DNA of 27,077 nucleotides from JBHJGM01 sp964405825 (lineage in GTDB: Bacteria; Verrucomicrobiota; Verrucomicrobiia; Opitutales; JBHJGM01), in assembly GCA_964405825.1 (NCBI GenBank), contig CAYOPI010000045.1, forward strand, positions 1-27,077, read 5' to 3'. Both the position numbers and the translations under genes were made by a program. Below are positions 24,332-27,077 of the stretch, one piece after another. Every line of letters begins with the position of its first letter. The stretch's first letter is position 1. The notes beneath the pieces are model-generated. The model was not told the origin of the DNA and did no database searches. It worked only from the letters and a program-made list of their open reading frames with translations.

Positions 24332-25126
24332 TTACTGCGGCAGCAGCCGGCGCTCCAGGATGCGGTGTTCGTCCATCGACAGCTGGATGATCATGGGCAC
24401 CACTTCGCGGTTGTCGCGGACACTGGCGAGCATCTGCCCGAAGCTCTGTGCGATCTCCATGAACTGTGGCGGCGTGCGGCGAGTGTCCGGACCAAAGACG
24501 AGCAGCCCGCTCTCCGGTGCCCACGGCATCGTGCCGAGTGTCTGCACTCCAGCTGGCACCGTACCCAGCGGGAACCCGTTCAGAAAGAGCTGACTGCGCA
24601 TCATGTCCGCGCGGTACATGCGCCCGTCGAAACAGTCCAGCCAGAGCACGACGTTGATCGCAACGGGGTACTCGTAGCAGTACCAGTCCACGGCGATGTC
24701 CTCGATCACGCAGCGCTTCAGAAACTCGTTCGCCCATCCGTTCGGCGGCAGGAACGACTGGTTCACCGAGGGAAAGAGCGGCATCTGCATGCGCACCAGC
24801 GCGCCTTCCTCAAACTCCATCTGCTGCAGCCGCAGGAAGGCCTCGCGCGGGTGGCCCCAGTCCGCGCCGTTGACCCGCACGCGCATGTTCTCGACCGTTG
24901 CCGGTTCGGCCGGTGTCCACGCTTCCCACTGCACCAGGTAGTCGGGCTGGCGGGTGCTCAACGTCAGGTCCTGGCCGGGAATGGGGCTGGTGGCCGGGTC
25001 AGAGGACTCAGGGATATCGCTGCGCAGGCCGCCCGTTGCGCCCGACTGGGCCGCAACGCTCAACGTGCTCAGCACAAGCGCCAGCAGGATGGCGAAGGCA
25101 TTTCGACGTAGGCTCTTGTGGGTCAT
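24332..25126 (-). CDS. secreted protein of unknown function
   Basis: 264 residues. Residues 1-26 form a clear signal peptide: basic start (MTHKSLRR), hydrophobic core (FAILLALVLS) and likely cleavage after SVAAQ. The mature protein has no motif I recognise. It has a mixed alpha/beta pattern with conserved-looking Trp, Tyr and Cys (DWYCYEYP, LWLDCFDG), and two of its three mature-part cysteines might form a disulfide. It lies 68 bases downstream of cinA on the same strand and may be cotranscribed with it. Probable location is periplasm or outside. No lipoprotein cysteine is present at the cleavage site. Confidence 0.75.
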   Translation of the reverse strand: MTHKSLRRNAFAILLALVLSTLSVAAQSGATGGLRSDIPESSDPATSPIPGQDLTLSTRQPDYLVQWEAWTPAEPATVENMRVRVNGADWGHPREAFLRLQQMEFEEGALVRMQMPLFPSVNQSFLPPNGWANEFLKRCVIEDIAVDWYCYEYPVAINVVLWLDCFDGRMYRADMMRSQLFLNGFPLGTVPAGVQTLGTMPWAPESGLLVFGPDTRRTPPQFMEIAQSFGQMLASVRDNREVVPMIIQLSMDEHRILERRLLPQ

Positions 25127-25194
25127 GGATCTTTGGGTTTTGACAAAGAGTCTATGCGTTGCCGGCAGGCGCGGGAAGCCTTGAATCGGGCGTC

Positions 25195-26493
25195 CTACGT
25201 CTCCCCTTCAGCTGCGTCGCCCATGGTCGCCAGCATGTCTTCCATCTTGTACTTGCGCAGCTTTCGCCGGGTCCAGTCCAGCGCGTAGTTGACCGCCCGT
25301 GCCTTCACTGCCAGACGCTCGCCGGGATACACAAACTTGCGTGACCACACGCCGCAGGGCGCGTAGTAACCAATGAAGATCGTGCCCACAGGTGCCTCCG
25401 CGGTGCCTCCACCGGGGCCGGCAAAACCGGTCACGCTGATCGCGTAGTGCGTGTCGAGCTTTTCGGCCACGCCCATCGCCATCGCCACCGCGGTCTCCGC
25501 ACTGACCGCGCCGTGTTGCTCGATGATGGACTCCGGCACGCCCAGCAGTTCGACCTTCGCCTCGTTCTTGTAGCAGACCACCCCGCCCGAAAACACCTTC
25601 GAGGCTCCCGGAATATCCGTGAAAGCATTCGAGAGCAGTCCGCCGGTGCAGGACTCGGCGACGGCCAGCGTCTTCTCCATCGCTCGCAACTCGTCAAAGA
25701 CAACCTTCGCCAGCGTGTTGTGACCAAAGCAGACGAAGTCCTCGCCAAGGATCTCGGCACTCTCGTGGGCGATGTCGTCCAGCGTGTCTGCGTCGTAGCG
25801 CTTGTCCTCCGAACTCAGTCGCACATCGATCACCCCCTCGTGTACGCAAAAGGCCATTCCCAGGCCCTCGTACTTTTCCGTGAGCGGCTGCAGGGCTTCG
25901 TTCACCAGACTCTCGCCCGTGCCACAGACACGCAGCTGCACGAACGCTTCTTCCTGCTGCAAAATGCCTTCCTTCACCATCCAGGGCAGCACCTGTTCCA
26001 GAAACATCGGGTGCAGCTCCTGCGTGGGTCCGGGCAGCATGATCAGTACCTTGCCCTCGTGCTGCAGCAGTAGGCCCGGAGCCGTGCCGTGACCGTTGGG
26101 TAGAATCTCCGCGCCCGCTGGTTTGTAACACTGCTTGCGATCGATGGTGGAGAGCTGCCGGCCCATTCGTTCGAAGCGCTCGCGGATCGCCTGCTCGGCC
26201 GCGGGCTCAAACTCCAGCTCGAGGCCCAGGGCTTCGGCGATCGCCTCGCGGGTGTTGTCATCGCTGGTGGGCCCCAGCCCGCCCGTGGTCAACACGATGT
26301 CGGCCTGCTCCCAGATGAACGGGAACGCCCGGGCGATCTCCGCCGCCTCATCGCGCAACGTGGTGTTGCGTTGAATCGTCAGCCCGTGCCGGGCAAACTG
26401 CTCACCCAGCCAGGCCAGGTGGCCGTTCTGTCGAATGCCCAGCAAAAGTTCGTCGCCGAGCGTGACCAGTTCGAGTTTGGGTGCGGGACGCAT
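25195..26493 (-). CDS. cinA: CinA-family protein (nicotinamide-nucleotide amidohydrolase)
   Basis: 432 residues from ATG at 26493 (TTG at 26508 would add five). The N-terminal MoCF-like domain: LVTLGDELLLGIRQN (9-23) and LTTGGLGPTSDDNTREA (68-84), then GKVLIMLPGPTQELHPMF. The C-terminal NMN-amidohydrolase domain: VAESCTGGLLSNAF (278-291), FSGGVVCYKNEAK and ISVTGFAGPGGGTAEAPVGT. Family members hydrolyse nicotinamide mononucleotide in pyridine-nucleotide recycling, and some carry ADP-ribose pyrophosphatase activity in the N-terminal part. Full-length two-domain form. It diverges from uvrC with 113 bases between starts. Confidence 0.95.
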   Translation of the reverse strand: MRPAPKLELVTLGDELLLGIRQNGHLAWLGEQFARHGLTIQRNTTLRDEAAEIARAFPFIWEQADIVLTTGGLGPTSDDNTREAIAEALGLELEFEPAAEQAIRERFERMGRQLSTIDRKQCYKPAGAEILPNGHGTAPGLLLQHEGKVLIMLPGPTQELHPMFLEQVLPWMVKEGILQQEEAFVQLRVCGTGESLVNEALQPLTEKYEGLGMAFCVHEGVIDVRLSSEDKRYDADTLDDIAHESAEILGEDFVCFGHNTLAKVVFDELRAMEKTLAVAESCTGGLLSNAFTDIPGASKVFSGGVVCYKNEAKVELLGVPESIIEQHGAVSAETAVAMAMGVAEKLDTHYAISVTGFAGPGGGTAEAPVGTIFIGYYAPCGVWSRKFVYPGERLAVKARAVNYALDWTRRKLRKYKMEDMLATMGDAAEGET

Positions 26494-26564
26494 GCGAGCG
26501 GGCAGCAATCGAGAAGGAAGCAGGAGCGTGGTTGATCGTCATCCGACGCTCGCGCCCTTGCAGT

Positions 26565-26592
26565 TTGCCCCGACTCTTCCAGATTGTAAAAT
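26565..26592 (+). promoter_or_regulatory. possible uvrC promoter
   Basis: TTGCCC (26565-26570), a 16-base spacer and TAAAAT (26587-26592, five of six matching the -10 consensus). If used, transcription would start only about eight bases before the uvrC ATG at 26607, giving a very short leader. The intervening bases include GGAA but no full Shine-Dalgarno. Confidence 0.3.
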
Positions 26593-26606
26593 CGTCACTT
26601 GGAAAA

Positions 26607-27077
26607 ATGCCCGCCACTGACCTGCCCAACTTGAAGGAGAAGGTTCGGCGTCTCCCGCACAAGCCCGGCGTCTACCTGATGAAGGACCGCCTCGGGCAGG
26701 TCCTCTACGTGGGTAAGGCCAAGGACCTCAAGAAGCGCGTTTCCACCTATTTTCAGCCCTCGCGCAAGTTCGCCGCCGCCCAGCCCAAAATCATCGCGAT
26801 GATCGACCTGGTGCGGGACCTGGAGGTGATCGAGGTACGCTCGGAGGCCGAGTCGCTCCTGCTCGAGGGCCGGCTCATCAAGCAGTTCAAGCCCAAGTAC
26901 AACACCGACTTCACCGACAACAAGCAGTTCCTGCTCGTCCGCGTCGAGTTGAGCAGCCCGCTCCCGCGCTTTCGCCTCACCCGCAATCGCCTCGAAGACG
27001 GCTGTCGGTACTTTGGCCCCTTCGCACACTCCGGGCTGTTGCGTCAGACTCTCGCCGAGATGCGGCGCAAGTTCGCC
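26607..27077 (+). CDS. uvrC: UvrC, excinuclease ABC subunit C (5' part)
   Basis: The first 157 codons of a gene cut by the window end; the frame is open to 27077. The N-terminal GIY-YIG nuclease domain is plain: LPHKPGVYLMKD, then VLYVGKAKDLKKRVSTYF, and EAESLLLEGRLIKQFKPKYN, followed by DNKQFLLVRV and YFGPFA. UvrC makes the 3' and 5' incisions in nucleotide excision repair with UvrA and UvrB. The match covers the normal UvrC N-terminus including the segment after GIY-YIG, which favours UvrC over a small stand-alone GIY-YIG nuclease. UvrB-binding, RNase H-like and HhH regions would lie beyond the window. Confidence 0.93.
   Translation, partial: MPATDLPNLKEKVRRLPHKPGVYLMKDRLGQVLYVGKAKDLKKRVSTYFQPSRKFAAAQPKIIAMIDLVRDLEVIEVRSEAESLLLEGRLIKQFKPKYNTDFTDNKQFLLVRVELSSPLPRFRLTRNRLEDGCRYFGPFAHSGLLRQTLAEMRRKFA

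Noticed and set aside
1..27077. Mobile element, CRISPR array, tRNA or rRNA in the window
   Set aside because: No transposase or integrase motifs, no spaced direct repeats and no cloverleaf or rRNA-like segments were seen, and the gaps are too short to hide large ones.

Overview
The window is a dense, GC-rich bacterial chromosome segment (about 20 genes, mostly short gaps) with no mobile elements, CRISPR arrays, tRNAs or rRNAs that I can see. It most likely comes from the PVC superphylum, probably Verrucomicrobiota near the Opitutales/Puniceicoccales. Three things suggest this: a kinase-fold protein fused to PEGA and SUMF1-type domains, an SHD1 domain joined to a thioredoxin fold, and abundant carbohydrate-active genes with a Cys-type sulfatase. 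This placement is inference from gene content, not a phylogeny.

Layout: (1) 10-2662, minus: a three-gene unit (glutamine amidotransferase-like, amidohydrolase-2, GH88/GH105-like hydrolase) joined by 4-base stop/start overlaps. (2) 2692-5180, plus: a VanZ-like membrane protein overlapping ligA by ATGA; the LigA has lost its tetracysteine zinc finger. (3) 5189-14088, minus: a codirectional run read from 14088 downwards. It holds a cysteine-less FmdB-like small protein, a 1075-residue pseudokinase-TM-PEGA-SUMF1 protein, pyruvate kinase, a GT61/DUF563 glycosyltransferase, an SHD1-thioredoxin protein with a CxxS site, and an unrecognised 471-residue protein. (4) 14358-19568: a glycan-processing block, with a clan GH-A-like glycosidase on minus diverging from a plus operon of GH57 enzyme, TIM-barrel sugar isomerase/epimerase and Cys-type sulfatase. 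(5) 19756-21348, plus: a DUF4173 membrane protein, convergent with an SGNH hydrolase (21351-22385, minus). (6) 22432-24317, plus: holA and a short-chain dehydrogenase. (7) 24332-26493, minus: a secreted protein of unknown function and cinA, the latter divergent from uvrC (26607 to the window end, cut off).

How the genes may work together: the GH105-like enzyme, GH57 enzyme, sulfatase, glycosidase and SGNH hydrolase all lack recognisable signal peptides. This points to cytoplasmic processing of imported, possibly sulfated or uronate-containing oligosaccharides. No transporter or outer-membrane receptor lies in the window, so the substrate is unknown. Housekeeping genes (ligA, pyruvate kinase, holA, cinA, uvrC) are interleaved with this accessory content.

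The strongest unusual signals are the pseudokinase fusion preceded by a metal-site-less FmdB-like protein, the zinc-finger-less LigA, the CxxS thioredoxin, and the operon coding for a signal-peptide-less sulfatase with GH57.
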